DNA of 64,000 nucleotides from a virus, in IMG/VR virus record IMGVR_UViG_3300032220_000699, positions 1 through 64,000 of that record. The stretch is one strand, 5' to 3'. This document shows positions 8,821 through 18,300 of this stretch, piece after piece. The notes beneath the pieces were generated by a model. The model was not told the DNA's origin. It searched no databases and was given only the letters and a program-made list of their open reading frames with translations. The first letter of the stretch is position 1, and the number at the start of each line of letters is the position of its first letter. The position numbers and the translations under genes are program-made.

Positions 8821-11800
8821 TTACACACGAGACATGATGTACAGATGCAGTTCACGGATCTGAGCTTGCAGATCAGCAACCAGGGCATCCACTTCAGTCT
8901 TGGTATAGACGTCTTGAATTCCGAGATCAGCAATAGCGGTCGGATTCTGACCAGCAGTTGCACGACCCTTAGCATCAAAGGTTGTCTTGGTATAGGTACC
9001 AGCAGTGATACCAGAATCAGCAAGTGTTGAAACCAGAGCCACATTACCAGTACCGTCAAAGTTGACAGCCGGAGCAGTTGCGTCACCAGTCATAGAGAAC
9101 TGACGAACATTCTGGAGAGCAGTTGCTGTAGAAGCATTACCGTTAAGAGCGCCAGTGATGATATTGGCAGAGAAATTGCCACTCGAATCACGGCTAACCA
9201 GCGTATTAGCATTGGCGTCAGACGTAGCGTTAGAAATAACAACGATGTTACCAGAGGTAGCACCATCACCGTTTGTCACGGTCAGACCAATACCAGAAGC
9301 AATAACGCTCTTAGTTACAAAGCTATCAGTAGAATCACGAACAATAATACCAGCCGTCGTCACGCCAGAAACGGAAGTCAGGTTAGCATTCAGCGGCTGA
9401 GCATCTGTGATGCCGTAACCAGCGATTGTGTTCGGATTCGAACCAGCAGTAATACGACCATAACCATCGGTAGTAACCTTGGTGTAGGAACCAGGTGTAA
9501 CACCAGTTGTAGCCAGATCGATATTATCAGAGTTAATAACAATACGACCAGGGTTAGCTGTATTGATATCGATTGTGTTACCAGTCAGGGTCAGACCGTT
9601 GCCGGCGATGATAGAACCTTGACCAGAGAACTGATTGATAGCGATAGCATCGGTACCAATAGCAAATGTAACCGGATCAGAAACAGTCATGACCCAGCCA
9701 GTACCCTTCAGTGTGTTACCGTCGAACACATAGAAGTAGCTACCGGAGATTTCCGAAGACTCGTCAACCGTATTGATACGCTTGAGGATGAACGGTGTAC
9801 CAGCATCACCAACTTGCTGAACAGCGTAATCACCATTTTCAAGACCGTTAGTTTGCAGACGAACAAGAATACGATCGCCGACGTTCGGGGTCTTACCGTC
9901 AACAGACAGAGCACCATTAGAGGTACCAGTCAGTGTGGAATTAACACCAAACGAACCATTGTTATAAGTAGCAGCCAGATTGCCGGTTGTAGCCAAACGC
10001 ACTGAAGGCTTGGTAACCAGACCTTGTGCAACAGCGTCAACATACTGCTTGGAAGCAGGATGCATAGCTTGCTGCGGATCAGCATGCAGTGTGACATAAC
10101 CAGTCATTGTACCACCAGCCAACGGGAGCTTAGTAGAATCCTGAGCATCCACATAGGACTTGGTAACCGGATCACTATTCAGAGAACCAACGGTTGACTG
10201 GAGTGAAGTGATTTGTGTTTGAAGAGCCGTATCGGCATTGTCAATATAGGTCTTCTGCGTAGCATCCTTGCTGTCGACGTACTGCTTAGGAGCAGCTTCG
10301 AGGTTAGCAGTCGGATCACCCGGCAGAACAAGAGCACCAGTCATCGTGTCACCAGACTTGGAGACCTTCAGAGCGTCTTGTGTATCGATGTAAGTAGCCT
10401 GAGCAGCGTCCTTGTCATCGACATACTTCTTAGTAGCAGCTTGCAGGTCAGCAGTCGGAGCACCAGACAGAACCAGAGCGCCTGTCATTGTATCACCGGC
10501 CTTAGAGACCTTAAGAGCATCTTGACTATCTGTATACTGCTTCGTAGCAGCTTGCAGACCTGTTGTCGGATCAGCAGACAGTGTCAGCAGACCAGTCATT
10601 GTACCACCAGAGAGATTAACCTTAGAGTCAATCTGATCTTGAACATTACTAGCAATGCCAGTAAGTTGGTTAATATCACTGAAAGAAACAGTGATACCAT
10701 CGATTAAGGTATTCTGATCAACAGTTAAGTGCTTAGCTTCGTCAGAAGCATGTGTTGTAACAGTTGTATCAACATAGTTCTTCGTAGCAGAATGCATGCT
10801 AGATGTCGGGTTAGCTGACAGAGTCAGGAAACCAGTCATCGTGTCACCAGCCTTGTTCACCTTAAGGGCGTCGGCGGCATCAGTGTACTGCTTAGTAGCC
10901 GGTTGCAGAGGAGCAGCAGGATCAGCAGACAGTTCAATTGCGCCAGTCATCGTGCCGCCAGCTAAAGGCAGCTTAGCGTCAAGTTGGGTCTGAACAGCAG
11001 AAGTTGTACCTTGCAGGTAATTGACTTCAGTTGACGTGACAGTCAAACCGTCCAGGAAAGTATTCTGACCAGCGGTCAGGTGAAGTGAGGCATCTGACGT
11101 GTGACCAGACAAACCACCATCAACATACTGCTTGGTAGCGGCATGAAGAACAGCTGTCGGATCAGCGTGCAGTGTCAGGAAACCAGTCATTGTGTCGCCG
11201 GCTTTGGCAACCTTCAATGCATCCTGAGTATCAATATAGGTAGCCTGAGCAGCATCCTTATCATCGACATACTTCTTAGTAGAAGCATGCAAATCGGCAG
11301 TAGGAGCACCAGACAGAACCAGAGCACCAGTCATGGTGTCGCCGGCCTTATTAACCTTCAGAGCATCAGCTGCATCAGTGTACTGCTTAGTAGCCGGTTG
11401 CAGACTAGCAACAGGATCAGCAGCAAGTGTGATAGCACCAGTCATTGTACCGCCAGCTAAAGGCAGCTTAGAGGCCAGTTGAGTCTGAACGTTATCAGTG
11501 ATACCAGTCAGTTGGTTGATATCAGTAAATGTGACAGTGATACCATCCAGCAGCGTGTTTTGTGCTGAAGTAACGTGCAGTGACGCATCGTTGGCATGTG
11601 TCGAGATATTGGAATCAACATACTGCTTAGTAGCAGCGTGGAGATTAGAAGTAGGATTAGCTGACAGAGTCAGGAAACCAGTCATTGTGTCGCCGGCCTT
11701 AGCAACCTTAGTTGCGTCTTGGTCATCGACATAAGTCTTTGTAACAGGATCTGTGTTCAGGGTAGCGACCGTGCCTTGCAGCGTGGTAACTTGACCTTGA

Positions 11801-14160
11801 ATATTAGCATCGGCTGCATCAACATAACCCTTGTTAACTGCATCGGCAGCAACAGCAGGAATAGTGTTAAGACGCAGAGAACCAGCTGTTTCAACAGTAA
11901 CATTACCTGTAACAGTGCTAGATCCAGTCTTAGAAACCTTATCAGCGATATCAGCGATAACAGTGTCAGAAACCTTAACACCATTACCAGAAGAAGTCAG
12001 TGTAGTTCCATCAAGATTAACTTGGATCTTACCACCAGCGATTTCAAGGCCGCCAGCTGCTTCCAGGTTAACTTCAAGAACATCAGCATTAACAGCAAGA
12101 CCATTGCCGTAATTAACATTAAGAATATTGCCTGCCAGAGACAGAGCATCACCAGCTGTCAGGTTAACTGATGTATTAGTCGGAGTCCAGTTACCTTCAT
12201 CAGTACGGGTGTAAGAAACACCAAACTTAGAAGATTCCGGATCAAAGACCAGAGTTGTCGAACCAGCTTCAACTGCGTCAGCAACATACTGAATAGCACC
12301 AGCAGTAGCATTCGTGATGGTAACAATCTTGTTATCATGAGCGGTCAGGGTTGCGCCGACCACGGTAGCCGAGGTCAGAGAAACACCGAAACGATCACCA
12401 ACAGCAACGGCACGAGCTTGCAGGAATACCCATTCTGTACCATTGTGGAAAGTAGCATAACCAGCCTTACCAGCCCATGCAGCTGTCGGAGCAGCACCAA
12501 CAATGTAAACATCGTTAGCAACAGGAGAGGCAGGCGGTGTATTGAGATCATCAGCAACCAGGTTAATATCGGTAACCGGATCTTGCCACTTCTGACCAGC
12601 GATCAATGAATCAACATAGGTCTTGTTAACAACTTCAGTTCCAGTAGCAGGAACCTTAGAAACAAAAATTGTCTTACCAGCGTCAAGAGTAACATCACCA
12701 GTAATTGTGCCACCGGCCTTGTCAAACTTAGCATCGATCTGTGCCTGAACACCAGAAGTAACACCAGCCAAACGGTTAATTTCTGTAGAAGAAACCGTAA
12801 TACCGTCAAGAAGAGTATTCTGAGCAGATGTCAGGTGAACTGTGTCATCAGAAGCGTGTGTAGAGACAGTCGTATCAACATACTGTTTCGGAGCAGCTTC
12901 AAGATTAGCAGTCGGGTTACCTGGAAGAACCAGAGCACCAGTCATGGTGTCGCCGGCCTTATTGACCTTCAGAGCATCAGCTGCATCGGTATATTGCTTG
13001 GTCGCCGGTTGCATTGCAGTAGCCGGATCAGCAGCCAACGTGACGGCACCAGTCAACGTACCACCAGCAAGAGCTAACTTAGAATCAAGTTGTGACTGAA
13101 CGTTAGAAGAAACACCAGAAAGTTGGTTAACTTCTGCAGACGAAACAGTGATACCGTCGATAAAAGTATTCTGAGCAGATGTCAAGTGCAGAGAAGCATC
13201 GGTTGCGTGACCGCTAAGACCACCGTCGACATATTGCTTAGTAGCAGCTTGCATTGCAGAGACAGGATCGGCAGACAGAACCAAAGGTCCAGTCATTGTG
13301 TCACCAGCCTTAGCAACCTTCAGCGCGTCTTGCGTGTCGATATAAGTAGCTTGTGCAGCATCCTTGTCGTCAACATACTTCTTGGTCGAGGCGTGCAGAT
13401 CAGCAGTAGGAGCACCAGACAGAACCAAAGCGCCTGTCATCGTGTCGCCGGCCTTAGCAACCTTTAACGCATCAGCTGCGTCGGTATATTGCTTGGTCGC
13501 CGGTTGCATTGCAGCAGTCGGGTCAGCAGCAAGAACCAATGTTCCGGTCAGTGTACCACCAGCCAGTGCCAGCTTAGAATCAATCTGAGTTTGGACATTA
13601 GCAGAAACACCAGCCAGTTGGTTAACTTCACCTGAAGAAACTGTAACAGCGTCTAGGAAAGTATTCTGAGCAGATGTCAGGTGCAGTGATGTATCGGAAG
13701 CATGTGACAGAATTTCTGAATCAACGTACTGTTTAGGAGTAGCATGCAAAGCCGACGATGGATTTGCATTAAGGGTCAAGAACCCTGTCATTGTATCGCC
13801 GGCTTTATTCACCTTAAGGGCGTCAGCGGCGTCGGTATATTGCTTCGTCGAAGCTTCGAGATTAGTAGAAGGGTTACCGGCAAGAGTCAGAGCACCGGTC
13901 ATCGTTCCACCAGCAAGAGCCAGCTTAGAATCCAGTTGTGACTGAATACCACTTGTAACACCTGACACATAGTTGAGTTCGGTGGCCGTAGCGGTCAACG
14001 AGTCAAGTAACGTGTTTTGTGCAGTTGTGAGGTGCAGACTAACATTATTAGCATGTGCAAGAATACTGTTATCAACATAATTCTTGTTCGCGGCTTCCAT
14101 CGGGAGCTGCGGATCGCGCGGCGTGATGATAGGCTGATTACCATATACACTAAGTTTCAT
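8821..14160 (-). CDS. Giant repeat tail fibre, 1779 aa
   Basis: Two repeat types alternate along most of the protein: KAGDTMTGxLxLxxxPxxxLxAATKQYVD, known from many phage fibre shafts, and HASDxSLHLTSAQNTxLDGxTVSSxEVNQLxGVxSxVQxQLDSKL. A non-repeat insert near residues 510-680 carries WQDPV...WVFLQARAVAVGDRFGV, and the C-terminal third has fibre-type GLTLTGNTIDIN and PGSYTKVTTDGYGRITAG strands and a short coiled coil at the end. Expected to be a trimeric, elongated beta-helical fibre. The codons are markedly C/G-ending, fitting high expression. It lies downstream of the adaptor-like gene at 14238, probably in one transcript. AAAGGAG precedes the ATG. Confidence 0.85.
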   Translation of the reverse strand: MKLSVYGNQPIITPRDPQLPMEAANKNYVDNSILAHANNVSLHLTTAQNTLLDSLTATATELNYVSGVTSGIQSQLDSKLALAGGTMTGALTLAGNPSTNLEASTKQYTDAADALKVNKAGDTMTGFLTLNANPSSALHATPKQYVDSEILSHASDTSLHLTSAQNTFLDAVTVSSGEVNQLAGVSANVQTQIDSKLALAGGTLTGTLVLAADPTAAMQPATKQYTDAADALKVAKAGDTMTGALVLSGAPTADLHASTKKYVDDKDAAQATYIDTQDALKVAKAGDTMTGPLVLSADPVSAMQAATKQYVDGGLSGHATDASLHLTSAQNTFIDGITVSSAEVNQLSGVSSNVQSQLDSKLALAGGTLTGAVTLAADPATAMQPATKQYTDAADALKVNKAGDTMTGALVLPGNPTANLEAAPKQYVDTTVSTHASDDTVHLTSAQNTLLDGITVSSTEINRLAGVTSGVQAQIDAKFDKAGGTITGDVTLDAGKTIFVSKVPATGTEVVNKTYVDSLIAGQKWQDPVTDINLVADDLNTPPASPVANDVYIVGAAPTAAWAGKAGYATFHNGTEWVFLQARAVAVGDRFGVSLTSATVVGATLTAHDNKIVTITNATAGAIQYVADAVEAGSTTLVFDPESSKFGVSYTRTDEGNWTPTNTSVNLTAGDALSLAGNILNVNYGNGLAVNADVLEVNLEAAGGLEIAGGKIQVNLDGTTLTSSGNGVKVSDTVIADIADKVSKTGSSTVTGNVTVETAGSLRLNTIPAVAADAVNKGYVDAADANIQGQVTTLQGTVATLNTDPVTKTYVDDQDATKVAKAGDTMTGFLTLSANPTSNLHAATKQYVDSNISTHANDASLHVTSAQNTLLDGITVTFTDINQLTGITDNVQTQLASKLPLAGGTMTGAITLAADPVASLQPATKQYTDAADALKVNKAGDTMTGALVLSGAPTADLHASTKKYVDDKDAAQATYIDTQDALKVAKAGDTMTGFLTLHADPTAVLHAATKQYVDGGLSGHTSDASLHLTAGQNTFLDGLTVTSTEVNYLQGTTSAVQTQLDAKLPLAGGTMTGAIELSADPAAPLQPATKQYTDAADALKVNKAGDTMTGFLTLSANPTSSMHSATKNYVDTTVTTHASDEAKHLTVDQNTLIDGITVSFSDINQLTGIASNVQDQIDSKVNLSGGTMTGLLTLSADPTTGLQAATKQYTDSQDALKVSKAGDTMTGALVLSGAPTADLQAATKKYVDDKDAAQATYIDTQDALKVSKSGDTMTGALVLPGDPTANLEAAPKQYVDSKDATQKTYIDNADTALQTQITSLQSTVGSLNSDPVTKSYVDAQDSTKLPLAGGTMTGYVTLHADPQQAMHPASKQYVDAVAQGLVTKPSVRLATTGNLAATYNNGSFGVNSTLTGTSNGALSVDGKTPNVGDRILVRLQTNGLENGDYAVQQVGDAGTPFILKRINTVDESSEISGSYFYVFDGNTLKGTGWVMTVSDPVTFAIGTDAIAINQFSGQGSIIAGNGLTLTGNTIDINTANPGRIVINSDNIDLATTGVTPGSYTKVTTDGYGRITAGSNPNTIAGYGITDAQPLNANLTSVSGVTTAGIIVRDSTDSFVTKSVIASGIGLTVTNGDGATSGNIVVISNATSDANANTLVSRDSSGNFSANIITGALNGNASTATALQNVRQFSMTGDATAPAVNFDGTGNVALVSTLADSGITAGTYTKTTFDAKGRATAGQNPTAIADLGIQDVYTKTEVDALVADLQAQIRELHLYIMSRV
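10200..14100 (-). repeat. Direct repeats encoding fibre shaft units
   Basis: Blocks such as GTCATTGTGTCGCCGGCCTT and CATACTGCTTAGTAGC recur many times across about 3.9 kb, corresponding to the TKQYVD and GDTMTG units of the fibre. Synonymous differences between copies are frequent, so the repeats are not recent exact duplications. Confidence 0.85.
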
Positions 14161-14237
14161 TTTAGCTCCTTTAATTCACTAAAAAAAGAAAAAACTACCT
14201 GATTCCTTCATTCTATTTAAAAAAAACAGGTTGGTGG

Positions 14238-15263
14238 TTAGATGCCTCTTGGTGAATGCAAGTGGGCGGTGAGCATTGCCATTAGTTCGTTAAACTTATC
14301 ATCAACATAAGTCTTTGTAACAGGATCAAGTTGTGTCTGTGTAATCTGTCCTTGCATTGTGTCAAGTTGCAGTTGAAGATTTTGCTGACCTGCATCCACA
14401 TATTGTTTTGTAGCAGCATGAGCCGGTTGAATTGGATCTTGATTGAGTGTAAGAGGGCCACTCATCACATCACCAGCTTTATTAACCTTTGTATTAAGTT
14501 GTTGATTGACATATGTTGTCTGCGGATAATTAGACAACATTGATGTAATCTGAGAATTATTAACTAATAAACCATCTACATATTGTTTTGTAGCAGCATG
14601 AAAAGGATCAAGAGGATTTGCAGCTAATGTTAAAGGACCTTCCATCGTATCACCGGACTTCTTGACGTATGAAGTCAATGTGCCGGTATTTAACAACTGG
14701 AAGAAACTTTGAATTTCTTGTTGGGTCAAAGATGAGTTGGTAACAATAGCGTCACGAATTTGACCAAGCATTTGAACAAGTTCTTCTTGACCAAAGAACT
14801 GATCATAATCCTGATAATGAGGACTAGGCGGTAATGAATTAGGAACATTCGTAAGAATATCCCAAACAGTAGTTCTTGGGTTGTAAGCTTTGTCAGCTAA
14901 TGTAGTAAGAACAAGAAGTCTATCAGCAATTTGATCTCCACCGATAGTCTGATAATTCATCAGAAGGATACCGTTCAGATTCAGGTTATGCAATGTGACA
15001 GCGCCATACATTGCTTTGCCAGAAACACGAGTACCGGTAACATATTGAAGTGCAAATGAATAATCAACATCCTCTTGAAGAGGTGTGATAGTTCCATTAA
15101 TAGAAATAGAAAGAGAAAAGTTATCTACATAAAACGGAGCAAATTCAGGGACAATAAAATAATAGTCCTTAAAATGTGACTCTGAAACAGTATGGAGTTC
15201 ACCTTGAATTAGATTCGCCGGGTTATTGCCGGACATATCTAAAGGATATGTAACAGTTGGCAT
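14238..15263 (-). CDS. Fibre adaptor with shaft repeats, 341 aa
   Basis: The N-terminal ~130 residues (LDMSGNNPANLIQGELHT..., APFY, DVDY, YQTIGGDQIADR) match the layout of the 6671-7759 product. The C-terminal half has three GDTMEGPLTL...AATKQYVD-type shaft units and ends in a histidine-containing tail HLHSPRGI, like the collar of other fibres. This combination of a docking head and the same repeats as the 1779-aa fibre downstream suggests it links that fibre to the baseplate. AAAGGAC precedes the ATG. Confidence 0.72.
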   Translation of the reverse strand: MPTVTYPLDMSGNNPANLIQGELHTVSESHFKDYYFIVPEFAPFYVDNFSLSISINGTITPLQEDVDYSFALQYVTGTRVSGKAMYGAVTLHNLNLNGILLMNYQTIGGDQIADRLLVLTTLADKAYNPRTTVWDILTNVPNSLPPSPHYQDYDQFFGQEELVQMLGQIRDAIVTNSSLTQQEIQSFFQLLNTGTLTSYVKKSGDTMEGPLTLAANPLDPFHAATKQYVDGLLVNNSQITSMLSNYPQTTYVNQQLNTKVNKAGDVMSGPLTLNQDPIQPAHAATKQYVDAGQQNLQLQLDTMQGQITQTQLDPVTKTYVDDKFNELMAMLTAHLHSPRGI

Positions 15264-15280
15264 TTTGAGTCCTTTTTCAA

Positions 15281-15292
15281 TAAATCAAAAAA
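15281..15292 (-). promoter_or_regulatory. TTTGAT late-type promoter motif candidate
   Basis: On the minus strand TTTTTTGATTTA stands about 20 bases before the ATG at 15263, just ahead of AAAGGAC. It matches the motif before 61332 (TTTTTTGACTAA) and several plus-strand genes. Confidence 0.45.
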
Positions 15293-15322
15293 TTCTCTAT
15301 AAGGCTTCAAGTTAAAAATAAA

Positions 15323-15348
15323 AAGACCTAGGATTTCTCCTAGGTCTT
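15323..15348. terminator. Hairpin terminator
   Basis: An 11-bp stem AAGACCTAGGA / TCCTAGGTCTT with loop TTTC, with T-rich flanks in both directions. It lies directly after the RNAP beta gene. Confidence 0.85.
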
Positions 15349-15352
15349 CTTT

Positions 15353-18300
15353 TTATTTACCAAAATAAATATCTGCTACTTGTTTAGAAACATGTTTAAG
15401 AAGTCTATTTGTTGTACCGATTAGAATAGGAGAATTCACAATACGGTTCAACATCCCACGATAACTGAATACAGCGTCAACTCGTTCACCTGACTCAGTC
15501 GTAATACTATTTGTATAGACATCAGAAATAACTGACTTCATCTGGTTAGCAAAGACACCCTTGTCACCGATAGCCTGTGTAAGACGAACACGAATGTAGA
15601 CTTTGAGTTCTAACGTATCCATATTCAAATTCTTACCACCAACTCGATATTCAGATGTCACTGAACCATTTGCATTTTCAATAGCGGTTCCTTTTGTTTC
15701 GTCATAAAGTTCTCTATCTAAACGAGAAGCTAGTTTACGCAACGAAGGAGACATATCCGACAATTCACCATTGTAACGGATTTCATATTTATCAATCTTG
15801 CCTTTAACCTTTGCCTTAGGTGACAAAGAGGCAAGAGACTGTAACATCTCAATAGTAGATTCAGATAGATTATTGTAGTCTGTGTTCTCATCCAGAACTG
15901 TGAACAGAATGTCATTCGGTTCAACTTCAGATCCTTCAGGAATAAGACCAGTAATATTTTTATTAAACTCAATGATGAAAGATTTCTCTTTCACAATGAT
16001 AGTTGACATATCTTCACTAAGTTCTGTAGAAATCGCTGAAGAGTCTTCAAAGACTTCATTAGTCATAGTTAGTGCTACTTTAACAGTCCTACCAAACTTC
16101 ATGACAAGCTTAGAAGTATCTAACCAATCAGGTTCAAAGAACCCAGTATTATAAACGAGGTAATCATTTTTCTTAAACTTATTACCGACTTGAAGTTTAG
16201 TAGCAAGTTCATGCGGATAAACAGAACCTTCCATTCGTCCATAACGATTACCTAACTGAATGCTTTCAGTTTCACCGTTCTTATATTTCACAGTGAGAAG
16301 TTTATCAGTCTTAGCGGTTACCGAACCATCGTCTTTAGCAACAGAACAATAAAGCTTACCGACCTTAAACGGCATCATATATTCGTAACCAGTTCTCAGT
16401 AAAGGTTGCATATAACCTTCGGACATGATTGTATGTCCGTTCTGAATGTTCACGAAGTTAATACGCTTCGGATCATCTTGATCAGAACCAGGTGATAGCA
16501 ACACGGAGGTAGAGAACAGTTTAGATTTGTTTTCAATATGTTCTTGATTATCCATATCAATCAAACCACGGACATCCTTAAATCTTGCATAAGGAGTAAG
16601 ATAAGTATTTAGAGCAACATCACCAGAGTCAACAGTAGCTTCAGAAATAAAACCAGTGTCATTTTTATGGAAACGTCTCATGTATAAAGGAGTTGCGTCT
16701 TTGTTAAGACCATCCATCCCGGAGAAAGTAACTGCTTCAATTTCTTTCGTATCGGTGATAGGATTATTATCTTCAGTAATTTTGACAGTGTTATCTTGAG
16801 TGACATAGTTCCACACTTTGTATGGATCAAGTTCAATCTTAGATCTACCACCACCTTTAAATTTATATGTGCGAATACTTTCGGCAAGTGCTCTATACAT
16901 TAAACCAGGCATACGATCATAACCACGAATACGACAATACTTAGGATCGTTGATATCTGGATAAGCAAAATCTTTCAGAAGTTCATTTGCTCTAAATAAA
17001 AGCTTAAAGAAATCAGTCGGTTCACTCATACTCGCAAGAACGTCGACTGTAATCGGATCAAGAAAGAGTTCCTCGAGTAGATTGATCTCTTTAATATGAA
17101 TAAGTGATAAGTTACGATGTTCAAGCAAAGCAAGATAGATTTCTTTATAATCAAAATCTTTCAAACTGTGTTGCTTAATAACATCCTTGAAATAGAAGAA
17201 ACCATTAAACAGAAGTTGTTGTTCTGGTTTTGTGGTTTTAATAATAAGTTTATAGTCAGCAAACTTAAGAACAATTTCATCCTTAGTTGGCTTATACTGT
17301 TTATTTGATTCTAATAATTGATGTTCAACACCAGTCACAGAAATCAAATTAGAGATACCCAAGTAATAAGACATGACAACGCCTAACGGAATAGCGTCGC
17401 CAAGAATATTGATCATTGTGAAAGACTTAGGAAGCTTAGTGCGATCCAATTCAAGTAGATCAACTAAGTCACCCATCTCTTCCATGTTCTTTGTATAGTT
17501 AAAGATATTATCCTGATAATCTGTAACCAGAATGTTCTTTGATTTGTCATAACCAACAAACACTAAATCCTTGGCAGCAAGTTCCTTGACCACATTCTGA
17601 TCAATATAGTCTGTCATGTGTTTATGGTTAAAGATGAATTTATATTTATCTGTTTCAACACTACCAAAATGCATGGACATATTCGTGTACATGTTTGGGA
17701 GTAGAATAAGATTAGAATAGAAGTTACCTGGTTGAATCTTAATGATGTTACCATCACCAGCTATATAAGTTTCTTTGATATGATCAACAATATAAGCAAA
17801 ACTATCGAAACTCTTACGTTCTGTTCTGAAAACAAACAGTTTGCTATAGTTACTTGTTAAAGCAACACGAGTTGGTGAGATCTTACGAATAGGTAGATCT
17901 GTTCTTTGTTTACGCATACGGTAACGAATACCAGAGGCAGTAAACTCACCCTCATCATCAATCTTCGGAAGTCGGAAATAAACAGTAGACTCTTTACCGT
18001 GCAAAGGTTTAAGAGTTAGTTTATGAACTTCATATTGTCCTAACACAGAAGAATTATCTTCTACTGTGTAGTCTTTAATAATGACACCGGCTTTTTCAAT
18101 GTTAGTGATACAAGCGCTGATGTCTTTCTTCATTACTGTGTTTAGATATTTACGATCAAGGTTAAGAATAACCTCTTTCTTTAAATTGTCAGTAACTAAT
18201 GGATTATCAATATCAAGTACAGTATCTTCCTTAGTCAGCTTTGTTTGACCAGGTTGAATTTTGCTAAAGTTATCAATAGTTGAATTAGGATCGTAAGGAG

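Noticed and set aside
9619-13941. Many plus-strand frames inside the giant fibre gene
   Set aside because: They repeat with the fibre units and are explained by the repeat sequence read backwards.
8821-14160. CRISPR-like or tandem satellite array
   Set aside because: The regular repeats are in frame, with synonymous differences, and encode fibre shaft units.
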